From: Amoebophrya sp. A120
Lineage: Eukaryota; Sar; Dinophyceae; Syndiniales; Amoebophryaceae
Assembly (NCBI GenBank): GCA_905178155.1
Contig: CAJINV010000003.1
Span: 5,981,985-6,045,984, forward strand
Direction: 5' to 3'
DNA length: 64,000 bases
Made by a program: the position numbers and the translations under genes. Below are positions 21,157-31,441 of the stretch, in pieces; within the stretch, counting starts at the first letter, position 1, and the number at the start of each line of letters is the position of its first letter. The notes beneath the pieces are model-generated. The model was not told where the DNA came from, did no database searches, and worked only from the letters and a program-made list of their open reading frames with translations.

Positions 21157-24100
21157 CTACAGGCTCACCACCATAGAGCTCGGCATCTGGTCTCTTTGCA
21201 GAAACCGCGGCATCGGGACGCTGGTTTGCCGTGGCGGTGTACGAGATGCCAGGGATTCTGGCTCCGATGATATGCAGTGCAAAGACGTCTGTGTCTGGAA
21301 ACGTGCCAACTGGTAAAGCGCACAGCTCTATGTGGTAAAAGAAGGGCTTACGTGCAGAAAAGTACTGCTTTTTGCTATTCGCACGACAGTGGTAGTAGTA
21401 GATAGAAGTAGCCAGCACGTGACTCCTGACGGTTGGCGTTAGACCAGATCCAGCCTCTACCAATGCCTGGGCGTTAGAACAGGTTTAGGAGCCTTTGCCA
21501 GGGTGGACTTGGTAGAACGACAGACCACGGGGCTTGCGATGCAGGATATGCATTGAGAAGTCTCCTGCGCGAAACCCTAGTGCTTTCGCATGCAAGACGG
21601 GCCTTCTCGATGATGCTAGCTTGCACAATCAAGATGCATGACACACACCTGCAGTCTTTCATCCCGAGCCTCCAGACACCTTTATTTTTGCAGTTGATAG
21701 ATGAAGCATCGGAACTATGATAACTATGATCGTCTGAAAGTAGCGCTGGCGCCTCACCGTCGGACAGAAGCATGTCGTCGGCTGGAGCTGCAGCTGCGGT
21801 GCCCGCCGGCTCTGGCTGAGATGAATCCTCGCCGGCGGACTGCTGGCCAAAGCGGTCGTCGTGTTGCAGCAGCTCCCGAAGAAGTAGATCAATATCTCCT
21901 GCTACTGCTTCATGACTGCCGTGCAGGAACTGACTCATAATATTTTTCAGAGATTGGTGCTGTTCCTGGTCCTGCTGCCGCCCCAGCGCACGCACAGAAG
22001 CCAGGTTGCGTAATAATCTGATGCAGGACGTCCAGGTTTGTAGTCCCGCCCGACTACATAGATCTAGATGAGCACGCAAGGTCTGCCGCGCACGATCGGG
22101 GGCAGACATCACAGACTCAGTTGCTATCAAGCACAAATAAACTGGGTTAACGGTAGCGGCTTTCGCGGACAATTGCACGCCTATGCTCCCTATAATCGTG
22201 TTTACAAATTCATGCGTGCTATGTATTTATAGAAAAACACAAACTTTGGCGCCTTTTCTCATGATGTGTCCGCACTGCATGCCATTGCCAAGTTCCGTGA
22301 CCGCTAACGCTTTTCCATGCGATAGCTGCAGTGTCCTGGCCAGGATGCTGTTGAGGACCGGCTGCAGTCGTGTCCTGGCCAGGATGCTGTTGAGGACTGG
22401 CTGCAGTGTCCTGGCCAGGATGCTGTTGAGGACCGGGCGCGGCGGGTGGACTGCGCGATCTTATCCTACGGAAAAGTACACCCATTCATAGAAAGATATT
22501 TATACTATTAAAGAATCTTGGCATGCTGTTTTTTGTGACACAAAAAGACTAGACCCTCGTTGGCTGTCCAACATGACGAATTTTTTGGGAAACTAACCTT
22601 TGTCATCATCCTCATCATGTGGTGGACACCCGCACCCAGCAGCGCCACGGGCCAAGGATCCCGCCCTCCCCGGGGGGTGGGCGAGGAAGCACTTTCGGTT
22701 TCGGCGACCTCAACATACAAAGCCGAGCACTACCTCGGTGAGTCGCCTCAAAAAAATACTCGACATGCCAGTCTTACATTCATTCTCCATTTAGCATGAC
22801 AGATATTTGCTTTTCTTGCGAATCAGCCTTTTGTGACAGAAAAACAACAACACACATTTTTTTTTTTGCTCGTATGGGTGTGCTTTTCTGCAAAATACAA
22901 ATAGAACCTCCATCCCGCAAGAAGCCGTTGCGTTCTTGTTCGCGAGAGTGCTGATCTAGCCACACAGCAAGACGAGCATCTGCAGGACAAGGATCTCCGC
23001 TACTACTACCAACTCCTGAAGCCCACCCCGTGTAGTTCTTCTCGCCACGTTTAGTAAACCAGCAGCCTTCCGCCTTGTTATACAAGGAACAAAGAAAAAC
23101 AGTGCCAGCGTAGGTCAGCAATGCAGGAAACCATGCAACAGTACCAGTAGAAGACCTAGTTATGAAGGGAGAATCGACAAAATTCAACCCCCCCGGCCTC
23201 TGGCTAAAGCCAGCGAGGGCGCTGGCTAAAGCCAGCAAGGGCGCTGGCTAAAGCCAGAACACCACCACAGGCGGCCGGATGCTTTTTGGTAATCGCGCGG
23301 CCTGTCCGATGAAAAATTTTCGTGGTCACAGAGCCGCCCGAAACGGCGCTCTGTGATTTTCTCTATCACAGGATCCCGCGCGAAACAGACGCGGCGTGCC
23401 GAAACTTTGCGGCCTTTCTATTGGGGCGGCAGTTCGCCGGGCCACAATTGAACGCGTGGGCCTCAGCGGAAATGGGGCGCGCCCCCACAGACGGCCGCAC
23501 GCAATCGCGAAAAGGGACTGGGCGAACTTGATACCCAAAAACCCCAAAGGGCGCCAACGGTATCGGGCCCCGCTGGGAAATGTTTTGCACAAATTGCGCA
23601 GCCGGTTCGGCGATTGGGCGCTGCGGGTTTTTCTCTTCTGCAACAAAATCGAAGAAAATTTGCGCAGGCAAGCCAACGTGGCAAGCCCGCAGAAGGTGCG
23701 CCCGGCTTTTCACGGAGGCCACACCATGGGGCCCCGCGCGTCCTGCAATCCCGATACCCCACCCCAGCCCCCCCTGGCCCTTTCTGCTTTTCCCCGGGAT
23801 TACATAACCGGCGCTGTAAAGCCTGGCCCGGGCGCTCCCGCGTGTTGACTTCTGCCGGCGCCCCTGCCTTCTTTCCTTTTTCGTACAATATGAGTCGCGG
23901 GGGCGCCAATCTTGCCACACAATATCCGCAAACCCACAACAAAGGAGCGGGCCCACTGCAAAACAATTCAAGGAAATCTCGCGCGCACCTCGCGGGCGCG
24001 ATTGCGCACCCTGGGGGGCTTGGCCATACCCCTGCGGGGCGCGCGTAATTTCTCTGCCGGGCCTCGTTGCAGCTTTTTTCGATTTTTTGTCGCCCGGGTT

Positions 24101-27100
24101 TGCGACCCCCACACGCAGATTGACCCGCCCCGGGCAACGGGAGGCGGGGCAACCAGACAAACCCTCCTCCTTTCCTATGCGTGTCCGCCGCCCTTCTTGT
24201 TTGCTGACCCCACCCATTGTTCGCTTTTTCCCCTGGGCCTGCCCGGGCAAAAAAAACAGAGTTAGGAAGCCGGCAAGGGTGGGGACGCAGGCTGCCGCGC
24301 GCACAACACAATCCCAACCAGTCAGCAAAAAACCCGCCCCGTCGAAGATAGGGGCGGAGGCGACCCGGGCCCACACCACCGCCCCCCTCCGTCGCGCAAA
24401 CACACGCGCGCGCCCGCCGCGCCGCCGGCCCTCCGTGCGCCGCCGGCTTCTTGGTTTTATTTTCGGTGGGGCGCGCCCTCCACTCGGCGAAAAAAAAAAC
24501 AAACAAGCGAAGCGCGCCGCCCTTCCTCCGGCAAAGTAGCTCCACGCGCCGGGAGTTGGGGCCGGCACGAAAAGCCACAGGCGCGCGCCCCAACAGGGCG
24601 CGCAGGGCGGCGCCTAGAAGTTGGGGCCTCGGAGCAGGCGGCGGGACGGGGTCGATGAAATAAAACATACACAGGGCGGGCGAAAGGTGGGCGCGGCAAC
24701 CAAAAAAGGGGCACACAGGAATGGAGCCCGGGCGGGTGGCTACCTTCGACGCGGCCCACCAAATGCGCGCCAGAGATTTCCGGGCCGGTGGTGCCGCCAA
24801 AGCCGCGCGACCGAATGAGACACCCCGGCCCCCCGAAGACTCCCGGCGCCACCCTGCCACCCGCCCGGAAGACGGGTGGTCCAGCAGCCTCTAGGCAGCT
24901 GCACGCACGGGACGGGGGGGCTGTTGAAAAAGAAACGACGAACCACATGCAGCATCGTTGCTGCCCCCAATCATATGCTTGCCACGCAACCTGCGAGGCG
25001 CGGGCGCGGCGCACTAGACGGCTTGGGCACCCTTTACCACCAAGCCACAACAAAAATAAAGGGGCGCGGGGAAGCGCGCGGGCGAGCCCAGTTTCCCCGG
25101 TCGGCGCTAGGGTTTCACCCTGCCCGCTGCTCCGCTTGGGCGCGGCAGCCCGGGTGGAAACCACACAAGACCCATCGCGCCCGGCCCCCAAGCCTTTCCC
25201 CGAAGCGGCGCGGGCGGCGCGCCGCGCGCGGGCCGGGAGCCACAAAGCAGGGGGCGCGACAACCCGCGACCCAAGGGAATCACCCCCGCCCCGCGGCCGC
25301 GCTTCCAACTTCCCAGGGCTGGCTTTTAGCCCCCAGATTGATTCCGGAGCCCCAGACCGATTCCGGAGTCGCCCCGGGGGCTAAAAGCCAGGGCCCAGGG
25401 GAATGGGGACCGAGCCCGGAGGTATAAAAGCTCAACGCAAATCCGACAGGGGAGGCGGGGCCTTTGGGCGCAAACAAGGGGGCGCCCGAAAGAAACTACC
25501 CCCGAAACGCAACGGACGCGGAAATGGATGCGGGTGCAACCAGGCGCCCTCCTAGAGGCCCGCGCCCATCAATCTATGTGCTAGGAGGCCCGCCGCCCCA
25601 TACAGCGCCACTACTCTCTCACGCAACCCAAAAAGCCGACCGACGCAGCGCGCTGCGGCCTTTCGGGCATCTTCTTTGTCCCCGGGGCGGAACCAAGGAG
25701 GCAAAGGCCACGGGAGGCGGGCGCGGCCGGCAGGCGGTTTTCCGGCCAAGGCGCCGAGGGCGGGCGGGGGCCGCCACCCGTGGCCGACTGCCCTGGGCTG
25801 CCCGGCGGGGCTCGGCCGAAGGAATCGGGCGCCTGTGCCGCCGGAAAACAGAATGAAACAGAAACAAAAAATGCAAACGCTGCTGGCTCGGCGTGCAAGG
25901 GCGTCGCGGGCTTGCAAAAAAACAAAGAACTGCTTCGCCGAGCCCTTCCCCCGGGCTTTGGAATACCAACAAGGACGACGCCGGGGCAACCAACGAGCAG
26001 GGGCCGAAGCGCGAACGCTGCGAGCAGGGCCGGCGAAGAGTTGGGAACTGGGCAGGAACCAAAGGGGGCGCCACCAGGCGACAAATAGAACGAGGGCCGC
26101 AAATGGGCCGCTGGCCCCCACGGTACACACGCAGAGCCAGATAAAAGCTGGGCGCGCGGCTGCAGCGCGGCGCGCTTCTGTCAAAGAACTCCAAGGGGCC
26201 CGGGGCCTGCAAGCAGGAGACGCCGTCAGCAATAGCGGTCAGAAGCTGCAGCAAGGAAGGCCAGGCGAAAAGAAGGCAGGGAGCCGAGCCACACCGAATA
26301 AAGCATAAGCAGAGCGCAAAACTTCCAAAAGGAGGCAAACACGCGCAGCACCTGCGCGCAGCCGGCGCACTGCTCTGGCAAATCGCCGCTGCGCTCCTTT
26401 TGGATGGTTCTCCAATTTTTTGTCGCAGGATGCGCGGCTCCACGCCACATACTTTAAGGGAGGCAGGGGACGAGACAGGCACAAGACGGGCGCAGGCACA
26501 AACGAAACTAAAGAAAACCGGCGCCGCTTTTCTTGAAAAAAGCAGAAGCAAGGCTGGCCGGGGGCGACGGGAAACGCGGAGTCGGGGCAACAGGAGGGCC
26601 GCGCGGCCATTGTGCGGCGGGCCACAAAAAAGCCGGGCGCGTGTTCCACGTACTGGCTACGGTTTGCGTCCCGAGGTGTTTTTCTCCTCTTCTTCGTTCC
26701 CCGAAGAAAAAAACGCGGCGCCATCGCTTTGGGGCTGGTGCGCAATTTTTTCGCGTTCGGCTCCAAAAATCCGGCCCAGCGCCTTTGTAACAGGGGCCCC
26801 CCCCTGGGGAAGCGTGGCCTGCACCGAATGGCATGCCTCCCGGGGCCGGCTGCTCCGGGCGGCGGGGGGTGCGCGAAAAAAATTCAGAAAACACGGACAC
26901 CGCCGGCACGCCGCGTCATTCTGCGCCTCGCCCACTACTCCACCACGACTCCCAATCATTCTCTCATACCTTCTGGCCCCCCGGCCGAGTCCACCCTACG
27001 CCCGGCCCAGCGCGCGGGCGAGCCTTTTGCATCCGGCGGGCCCACGCCATTTGTTAGAGGGGGCGCGCACGCCAAAAGGGCATGGCCGCCCCCCGCCGGC

Positions 27101-28611
27101 GGGCCCTCCCGGCTTGAAGAGGCGACCGCGCCGTCGGGGATCCTGACTGAAAAATCCACAGCCGGGCCTGTCTTGTTCGGAGCAGGCCAGCCGGGCTAGC
27201 TTCCCGAAGTGACACTGTCTACACCCAAAGCGGAAATGGGCGCTCCGGGAAAAAGCGGAGCGCGCATAGAGAAAACTGGCTCGGGCCTTTGCGCCGAACG
27301 GCCAACCACCTGGGGTCTCAACCTAGTGCCCACTATGTGCGGGCGAATGTTGAGACGACAAGAAACGCAAGCAGTCCGCAAAATTCTAGCGCCTAAAAAT
27401 GCAGCGAATCCGGCGCCCACTCCATGTTCTGCGACCTTTTCGTTGGCGTTTGCGGCGCATCGGTTGGGATGATTTTCCCTGTTCAGAAGTTGCTATCGAT
27501 GCGGAAGAAAATCCCGCTTCTCTGGCTTTAGCCAGCGTTGCCGCTGGCTTTAGCCAGATACCGGGGGGGTTGAATTTTGGCACTTTCTCCGTCCCTAGAC
27601 CTAGTCTTGTCATGCCAGACAACCGTGATAGCCTCTTTTTACGAGATGTGATTTCACGCACTAGGGGCCGCGTATGACAAGTTTTTCTGTCATGCGAGAC
27701 AAGTTTGTGATGCTGCTGCTCATCCACGGAAGTTACACTACACACAGTTGCTTTTCTGGATACTCGCCGTGGTCACGCGTCGCCAGTCCCGGAGGTGTCC
27801 CGTCCATGCTGGAGGCCGCGGAACCACCGTGGCAGGATCTAGTCGCCATTGCTTCGGGCATGATGTCTAGCCTGGAAGAGGTGGCAGGGTGGTTGGGTAA
27901 AAATTGCTCACCGTGCTGCTTTTGGACAAAGTCAACTACATGCTCTACTTCCGTAGTACCACGAACAAGCCGCGCTGCTCGAAAACACTCTCCTTCCGGC
28001 GGCAGTGCTGGATACGATGCGGTAGTTGTGTAACGGGAATCGAATTCTTCTCCTCCTCTGGCCGAGTGATGTAGTCTTTGTTCATCTATGAAGCCGCCGC
28101 GTCGTCCGCCTTCTTCGCCACCTGTTCTCGTCCCACAAAACAAACTCTCGCTCGTCGTGGTCGTGCCCGGTGACTCCGCGCTCCCGGAGAAGGAGGCATC
28201 TTCGACACCATCTTCCCCTAGCACAGGTGGCACTTCGGTAGATGACAGAAGCAAAGTACTAGGTACTACGTCGAGCTCCTCCTGTAGTTCTACTGCAGCA
28301 ACAGGTCCGGCGCCTTGCAAGACTTGCTGCAAGACTTGCTCACAGGTCCGGCGCTGTTGCTGCAAGACTTGCTGCAGCTCGCGTCGTGCGACCTGTTCCT
28401 CGGAGGACCAGAAAGGTGAAGAAACAGCAGACGAAGGGGAGCAGGAGAGACTAGAAGTATAATATGGTGGCCAACACGGACTAGTGCCACAACTTCCCGG
28501 ACGGGCAGCAGGAAGCGGTCCTGGAGGGGATGACCCACTGGTGGTGCTCCTGCGTCTATGCTGTGCAAAAGTAATATCGCAGTCGCATTCGTAGTAATTG
28601 CAATCACGCAT
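21157..28611 (-). CDS. Unrecognised 629-aa protein in six exons, interrupted by a 4.4-kb giant introner
   Basis: Model: exons 28611-27763, 27632-27597, 23151-22904, 22456-22325, 22215-21700 and 21265-21157. The sum is 1890 nt, 630 codons with the stop, and every junction agrees in phase. The start ATG at 28611 (MRDCNYYECDC) is uncertain: another frame here (MEFVANKLPKTSLTF) looks more like a signal peptide. Exon 1 is Ser/Gln-rich with a Gln-rich helix (LQQVLQQQRRTCEQVLQQVL). Exons 2-3 join as ITVVWHDKTRS|STGTVAWFPALL. Exon 4 has a tandem PQQHPGQDTAA repeat, and exon 5 a helical region (LDLCSRAGLQTWTSCIRLLR) with an acidic end. No family was recognised. The exon-exon register across the giant element is the strongest evidence for the model. 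Confidence 0.6.
21270..21699 (-). mobile_element. Introner (decayed TGTCTGGGTCTGG family), 430 bp
   Basis: The ends are tgcaaagacgtctgtgtctgg on the left and ccagacacctttatttttgc on the right. The flanking repeat is gatg at 21266-21269 and 21700-21703. Excision gives TCA TC|G GAG CCA, a frame that ends at a TAG at 21157. The inverted repeats are more diverged than in the methyltransferase copy, so this is an older insertion. Confidence 0.75.
22216..22324 (-). mobile_element. Probable short introner, ~109 bp
   Basis: The minus strand has TATCGCATGGAAAAGCG at the 5' side. The 3' side ends in TTTTTCTATAAATACATA. The flanks gcagc/gcacg are an imperfect repeat. Joining here keeps the frame (GCA GC|G CAT GAA). 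The inverted repeat is weak, so the exact limits are uncertain. Confidence 0.5.
22326..22437 (+). repeat. Three tandem copies of a ~36-39 bp coding unit
   Basis: The unit gtgtcctggccaggatgctg followed by ttgaggac-ggctgca occurs three times. On the minus strand it encodes PQQHPGQDTAA-type repeats inside exon 4 of the surrounding gene. Confidence 0.85.
22457..22903 (-). mobile_element. Introner of a third type (GAAAAG-ACACCC ends), ~447 bp
   Basis: The inverted ends are gaaaagtacaccc on the left (plus strand near 22471) and gggtgtgcttttc on the right (near 22879). The flanks gatc/gaac are an imperfect short repeat. Excision joins GGT TC|G CGC in frame. Inside are the gcatgacag motif and a poly(T) run. 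Confidence 0.65.
23200..23257 (+). repeat. Left subterminal palindromic repeats of the giant element
   Basis: Three copies of ctggctaaagccag start at 23200, 23222 and 23244, exactly 22 bp apart. Each can fold on itself (ctggct / agccag). Confidence 0.9.
25319..25391. repeat. Perfect 16-bp inverted repeat in the middle of the giant element
   Basis: The left arm ctggcttttagccccc (25319-25334) and right arm gggggctaaaagccag (25376-25391) are exact complements around a 41-nt loop. The loop contains gattccggag twice. The arms resemble the element's own terminal ctggct-agccag motif fused to its C-run. Confidence 0.85.
27522..27557 (-). repeat. Right subterminal palindromic repeats of the giant element
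   Basis: Two copies of ctggctttagccag start at 27522 and 27544, again 22 bp apart and inverted relative to the left set. Confidence 0.9.
27633..27762 (-). mobile_element. Probable introner, ~130 bp, next to the giant element
   Basis: The interval carries introner-type internal motifs (gtatgacaag, gtcatgcgagacaag, gtgatgctg) also seen at 36780-37000 and 7430-7570. The 5' side starts TATCCAG on the minus strand. Joining GGC GAG|GCT ATC keeps the frame and matches the flank GAG. Terminal inverted repeats are not clear. Confidence 0.5.
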
Positions 28612-28694
28612 GAAAAAGTAAGCGACGTCTTAGGCAATTTATTAGCAACAAATTCCATTTGGATTTGCCACGCTGAGCAAGTTTGTAAATGCAA

Positions 28695-29387
28695 TTAGAA
28701 GTCCGATGCTTCAATAACTTTTGCGAATTCATAGCGTCCAGAGTCCGCCGTTTCTTGGATCCTGATTGGTTCTAAAACATCTTCCGTCCTCGGGCGGAAG
28801 CGCAGGAGGGGTCTGATCCATTGAAACCGCGCATGATCCCGCCCCAACTGAGGTTTTTCCCCGCAGCTTATCGCACGAAAAAACTGCTTGACTTTCACTG
28901 CGATGATTTTCTTGCAGGATTTGCATATACAACTTTGCTCATTCGCATGCCAGGAAAAATCTGCCACGCGTGGCTCCTCAAGCACATCACGGGCAAAACT
29001 TAACAGTCTTGCATTTCTAGCAAGCCAAGCGCTTCTGCCGCAGCGCAAGTTGTTCACAGTGAAACTACACTTTTTTCGTACGATACCGCTCTTCTGCCGG
29101 ACTGCATTGTCGTTCTGCTCGTGCAGTACTCCCGCTGTTCGGACGTGTCACGTCCAGTGTAAAAACGTCCCCGCCCTATTTTTGTCATAAAGATGATCTC
29201 CATGCCCAGGGTGTCTCTCATGTGCACCCCCATGGCAGACGTTCATCTGTATATGGTGTTTGGAAATTTCAATTTGTCTATTAAACCGACGCGCCTTGCA
29301 TGTTGAGGCTCCCCTTCCGCGAATAGTCGGGCGTCCAAAGCGCGGAGTCAGACGGACCACAAGGGCCATCGTCATCAGCCTCGTCAT
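28695..29387 (-). CDS. Small protein with arginine-rich N-terminus, possibly mitochondrial (193 aa), two exons
   Basis: Model: exon 1 29387-29256, exon 2 29144-28695, 582 nt or 194 codons with the stop. The start MTRLMTMALVVRLTPRFGRP has many Arg, no acidic residues and an amphipathic pattern, as in mitochondrial presequences. Exon 2 contains a possible Cys pair (CICKSCKK), then VKVKQFFRAISCGEKPQL, and ends FAKVIEASDF. I do not recognise the family; a small organelle protein is one option. The exons are separated by an introner flanked by the short repeat CAC/ACAC, which keeps phase 0. The targeting statement is an inference. Confidence 0.55.
29145..29255 (-). mobile_element. Short introner, ~111 bp
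   Basis: The ends include cagtgtaaaaacgtccccgcc on the left and ggcagacgttcatctg on the right, a partial inverted repeat. Excision at CAC|GTC keeps the frame of the surrounding gene. Confidence 0.6.
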
Positions 29388-29557
29388 GCTCAAATCAGAA
29401 AAAGAAGGCGGCGTAGTGATGCGTCCGCGCCGCAAGCTACACACAACTACGCTGCGGCCCCAAACGTGTCATGCGCGTCTCATCCCAGAGCTCGTCCATG
29501 ATAACTTGTGTTCGCAGATTTTCCATCTTGACTATGGTCTTTCGGGTGAGGACGTTT

Positions 29558-31441
29558 TTAAGTACTCAGGATATACCGCTTCTTTTCTTCGCTCCAAGTC
29601 CCCACCTCCCTTTGCTTCTCCGCGTTCGTGTAGCGATGGCTATTAATTTTCCCGTCTTGGTAAGGATACCAGTCAATCTGCAGCGTGACTTGCGGAACGA
29701 ACACTTCTTGCTCACTTCCCTTTGCTGCCAAAGCGCTCGCGGACGAGGAGGTGATGAAATTCGGGACCTCCAGCCCCGGCGTGAGTGGCTGCACGGTCCC
29801 CGCCCGCGCCCCGCAAGTGGCAGAAGCAACTACCGCCCCGGCGTTCGGGACCAGCCCCGGCGTGAGTGGCTGGCGCACGGCTCCCGCCCCGCACGTGGCA
29901 GAGAAAGTGCCAATACCGTACTGGTCCACCTCGGGCCGCTGTTGAGAAAGGTGCTGCGCCGGCGCACTGCCGCTGGCAACTCGTTCATCGTGAGGAGGTG
30001 GCACAAGACGAGGACCACAGGCCGCGCCTGGGTTAGGACGCTGGGCCTTTTTACTATCTCCACTTACAACATTCGAGCCCCGGAACAGCATCTGCAGGTT
30101 CGCTGTAGCTTTGCTGGAGGCCGAGGATGCAGCTTCGCACGAGGAGGAAGAAGCCATAGCACCTCCGTTGCCGCGTCCCGCCGATGGAACATCTACGATT
30201 TCAACTACTGATGCTGCTGCTGCTCCTTTACTGCTGGAATGATAGAGATAGGACGCTGGCGCTGCGGAGGACGAGGAGCTCTTTTTACTAGTAGTAGAAT
30301 CGGCTGCGTGTTTCTCGCCTCCATCTTCGACTTTTATACTCAAAAACCCGACCATGGTGGGCTTGTAATATTGCAGGTGAGGAGCCCAAGTTGGATTCCA
30401 CCAAATATCCTTTTCACCCAACAGCGTATTCGCCTGATTTTGCAGCTCCTCGTATCCGATGGAAAAAAAACGCACCCACCCCAGAGTCAAGATGGGGAAT
30501 GTCCTACAGAAATCGACGTAGAGCTTTGGGGCGGATCGCGCGTGACAACCTCGGTTTTGTAGTGTAGTTGCGATTAGCCTGCATGTCGGCATCAGAAATG
30601 CACTTTCTTATCGTGATTGGAGCCTCATAACCTTTCAAAAACCTCCACTAGAGATTGATTGTGATGGAGAGTCACACGACACATGATCTGATGTAGTTCT
30701 GGCATCAGCGCAATACTGCATGACAAATATGGCGTGGCACGTTTTCACACAGGATATTTGGAGAAAAGACGAAGTCCCCCGCCCCCGGACGAAAAACAAA
30801 CGACTTTCTCGCTCAGGAACCCGGACTAGCTCTTCACTCCGGCGCAGAAAGACCAGCTCTACTTTGTTCTGCTCAGCGAGCCTACTCACCGCATCCAAAA
30901 ACAGTTTGCAATCGTTTTCCTCGACATTGACCCAAAATTTCGGGTTGAAATGGCCGGTCATAAACTGCACTTGGTATTTGGGCAAGTAGTAGCCTTCGAC
31001 GCCGGGGGAAAACGGTACCTCCGCGTGCAATTTCTCCCGGTTCCAATCCGTCAAGGGTGTGATCACGTTTTCCATTACCTTTCCGTTCAACATTTTGTAC
31101 TTTTGGTCTTTCCAATACTTTCCAATAAAATGGTCGAACTTCCGCGCAGAACGGGCGTGCCGGTGTTTTTCCGTGTTTTTCGTGGGCTCCATATCATTTT
31201 CGAGCCAGACGCCGTGAAAAATTTCGTCGCAGAAGGTGGAGGGCAAACGGGTCTTTGGCAATTCGACGCCTGTACGACTAGCGATCTCGCCTTCCGGATC
31301 CGGCCGGTTGATGACTGAAGCCACCCGGGAGGAGAGGAGGAAGGAAGTCGATGCAGCCGGAACGAGGAAAAGCAGGGGGAAATGGGCGGCTGCTCGGCCG
31401 AGAATGGTAAGGCTTATCGACATCTTCATCTTCTTGACCAT
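29558..31441 (-). CDS. Secreted protein of unknown family (521 aa), two exons
   Basis: Model: exon 1 31441-30757, exon 2 30438-29558; 1566 nt, 522 codons with the stop. The start MVKKMKMSISLTILGRAAAH continues into FPLLFLVPAAST, a signal peptide. The next 150 residues look globular and aromatic-rich (IFHGVWLENDMEPT; FDHFIGKYWKDQKYKMLNGK; YQVQFMTGHFNPKFWVNVEE). After the splice comes NQANTLLGEKDIWWNPTW, then a Ser/Ala-rich linker with two related TPGL segments (QPLTPGLVPNAGAV and QPLTPGLEVPNF), and a C-terminal segment (LQIDWYPYQDGK). I do not recognise a domain. The preserved frame across the introner supports the model. Confidence 0.65.
30439..30756 (-). mobile_element. Introner with GAAAA-ACGCACCCACCCC-type ends, ~318 bp
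   Basis: On the minus strand the 5' side reads TATCCTGTGTGAAAACGTGCC. The complement of the 3' side reads tatccgatggaaaaaaaacg followed by cacccacccc. The flanks tttggag/tttgcag are a 6-of-7 match. Joining CAA A|AT CAG restores the frame. A gcatgacaaat motif lies inside. Confidence 0.7.

Larger units (their letters stand above)
23161..27596 (-). mobile_element. Giant GC-rich inverted-repeat element (4436 bp) behaving as an intron
   Basis: The flanks carry a 9-bp direct repeat, agacctagt, at 23152-23160 and 27597-27605. The ends are inverted: caaaattcaacccccccgg at 23178 and its complement at about 27561-27579, with looser similarity out to both tips (gggagaa / ttctccgtccc). Just inside lie ctggctaaagccag palindromes spaced 22 bp (three left, two right). 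The interior is strikingly GC-rich compared with the flanks, by eye near two thirds G+C. It has long overlapping ORFs in several frames on both strands (longest 465 codons at 23463-24860, minus), as expected by chance at high GC. None resembles a transposase I know. Removing the element plus one repeat copy joins AGG TCT|TCT ACT in frame. It is probably non-autonomous, or uses an unknown mobilisation protein. Confidence 0.75.

Noticed and set aside
22508-22720. 70-codon minus ORF considered as an exon
   Set aside because: It falls between the inverted ends of the introner at 22457-22903, and the neighbouring exons join in phase without it.
23366-26909. Many ORFs of 130-465 codons on both strands in the GC-rich element
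   Set aside because: They overlap in several frames and have Arg/Pro/Ala/Gly-biased chance composition. High GC removes stop codons, so length is no evidence here.
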